Of a stretch of 5,329 bases of DNA, positions 4,811 to 5,329 are shown piece by piece. Location: positions 1 through 5,329 of the forward strand of contig JACQEV010000095.1 in the NCBI GenBank assembly GCA_016200385.1. Reading direction: 5' to 3'. Origin of the DNA: Candidatus Methylomirabilota bacterium (GTDB lineage: Bacteria > Methylomirabilota > Methylomirabilia > Methylomirabilales > Methylomirabilaceae). Numbering within the stretch: position 1 is the stretch's first letter; every line of letters starts with the position of its first letter. Below the pieces are notes generated by a model, which made no database searches, was not told the origin of the DNA, and was given only the letters and a program-made list of their open reading frames with translations. A program made the position numbers and the translations under genes.

Positions 4811-5329
4811 TCAGACCTTCGCCTTCCGAAGCACCGCGCCAAAGATAAACATGACAGCGGCGCTGGAGGCGAGGGCCAGCAGGGAGAGGCGCAGGGTCAC
4901 TGAAGTCACCAGGGCTGCCGTGAGCGCGTGACAGATGGAAAAGAGGTAGATCAGGAGCACCGCCTCGGTTTGCCCAAGTCCGAGGCTCACCAACCGATGG
5001 GAGGAATGGTCTTTTCCACCCTGGAACACAGGGCGGCCTTCTCGCAGGCGGAGGAGCGTCACCAAGGTCGTGTCGAAGATCGGGTAGGCCAACACCAGGA
5101 CCGGGATCAAAATGGAGGTGGCAACCGTGGGACTGCGCCAGCTCCCGAGGGCGGCGAGGGAACCCAGGGTGAAGCCGAGCACCAAGCTCCCCGCATCCCC
5201 CATAAAGATGGAGGCTCGAAGGAAGTTGTACCGTAGAAAGCCGAGGCATGAGCCGGCGAGCGCAGGGCCGGCCATGGCGGTGGCCGCTTGTTCTGGACCC
5301 AGCTCGCTGTAGCGACCTGCAAGGACTGC
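4811..5329 (-). CDS. Polyprenyl-phosphate HexNAc-1-phosphate transferase, WecA/TagO-like (5' end missing)
   Basis: The C-terminal half (172 residues) of a multi-pass membrane enzyme of the MraY/WecA family (glycosyltransferase 4), which transfers a sugar 1-phosphate from a UDP-sugar to undecaprenyl phosphate, starting envelope polysaccharide or teichoic-type synthesis. The frame is open through the window edge at 5329; the Met at 5275 is internal, because conserved sequence (AGRYSELGPEQAA) precedes it. Visible motifs, numbered from the edge, are LGFLRYNF at 29-36 and IFMGDAGSL at 41-49. AYPIFDT follows at 81-87, and the loop KDHSSHRLVSLG at 106-117 carries the HxxH of the WecA branch. That loop separates it from MraY. 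Several hydrophobic helices lie between and after. The N-terminal Asp-Asp and Asn-Asp catalytic motifs are beyond the window. Full proteins are about 350 residues, so about half is missing. The sugar (GlcNAc or another HexNAc) cannot be told from this part. Confidence 0.92.
   Translation of the reverse strand, partial: AVLAGRYSELGPEQAATAMAGPALAGSCLGFLRYNFLRASIFMGDAGSLVLGFTLGSLAALGSWRSPTVATSILIPVLVLAYPIFDTTLVTLLRLREGRPVFQGGKDHSSHRLVSLGLGQTEAVLLIYLFSICHALTAALVTSVTLRLSLLALASSAAVMFIFGAVLRKAKV

Noticed and set aside
4647..5249. Minus-strand 200-codon frame across the transferase and the DUF4321-like gene
   Set aside because: It is a proline/arginine-rich alternative frame of two genes whose real frames carry conserved motifs.

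Overview
The window reads as an ordinary chromosomal segment of a GC-rich, Gram-negative (outer-membrane) bacterium. All eight protein-coding genes lie on the minus strand, so transcription runs from high to low coordinates. Evidence for a Gram-negative host is the TolQ/TolR pair; a WecA-type lipid-carrier transferase, Maf and UbiX are compatible with this. An intergenic repeat rich in CTATCAGC/TCAGC-type words (3847-3922) recalls spacer repeats I associate with NC10 (Methylomirabilis-like) or Nitrospirota genomes. That taxonomic hint is recollection, not proof.

Layout in transcription order. (1) 5329-4811: 3' half of a polyprenyl-phosphate HexNAc-1-phosphate transferase (WecA/TagO-like), cut by the window edge. 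(2) 4777-4508: an 89-residue two-helix membrane protein, DUF4321-like, starting at TTG behind a strong Shine-Dalgarno. (3) 4511-3930: Maf nucleotide pyrophosphatase, whose GTG start overlaps the previous stop by 4 nt. (4) 3929-3787: spacer with a tandem/inverted TCAGC-rich repeat and a 9-bp inverted repeat. (5) 3786-3196: UbiX flavin prenyltransferase. (6) 3195-2929: spacer of 267 nt with three hairpin-forming inverted repeats and no gene. (7) 2928-2251 and 2241-1831: TolQ and TolR, 9 nt apart. (8) 1830-1659: spacer with no gene or clear terminator. (9) 1658-1041: DUF47/PhoU-like Pit accessory protein. (10) 1040-810: spacer carrying three copies of a GTTCC/GGAAC-centred word able to form mutually exclusive pairings. 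(11) 809-1: PiT phosphate permease, cut at its C-terminal end by the window edge. Because it has no stop inside the window, an ORF finder that needs closed frames misses it.

Functionally the window joins an envelope-lipid and nucleotide-housekeeping block (transferase, DUF4321, Maf), a prenyl-FMN maker (UbiX), a proton-driven envelope motor (TolQR) and a low-affinity phosphate uptake module (DUF47 plus PiT). The spacing 4777/4811, 4508/4511 and 2241/2251 supports co-transcription within blocks; the 143-267 nt spacers could hold promoters, but no convincing -35/-10 pair was seen. I found no CRISPR array, transposase, phage gene, tRNA or rRNA, and no clear sign of a novel system. The least-explained parts are the DUF4321 protein and the structured spacers.
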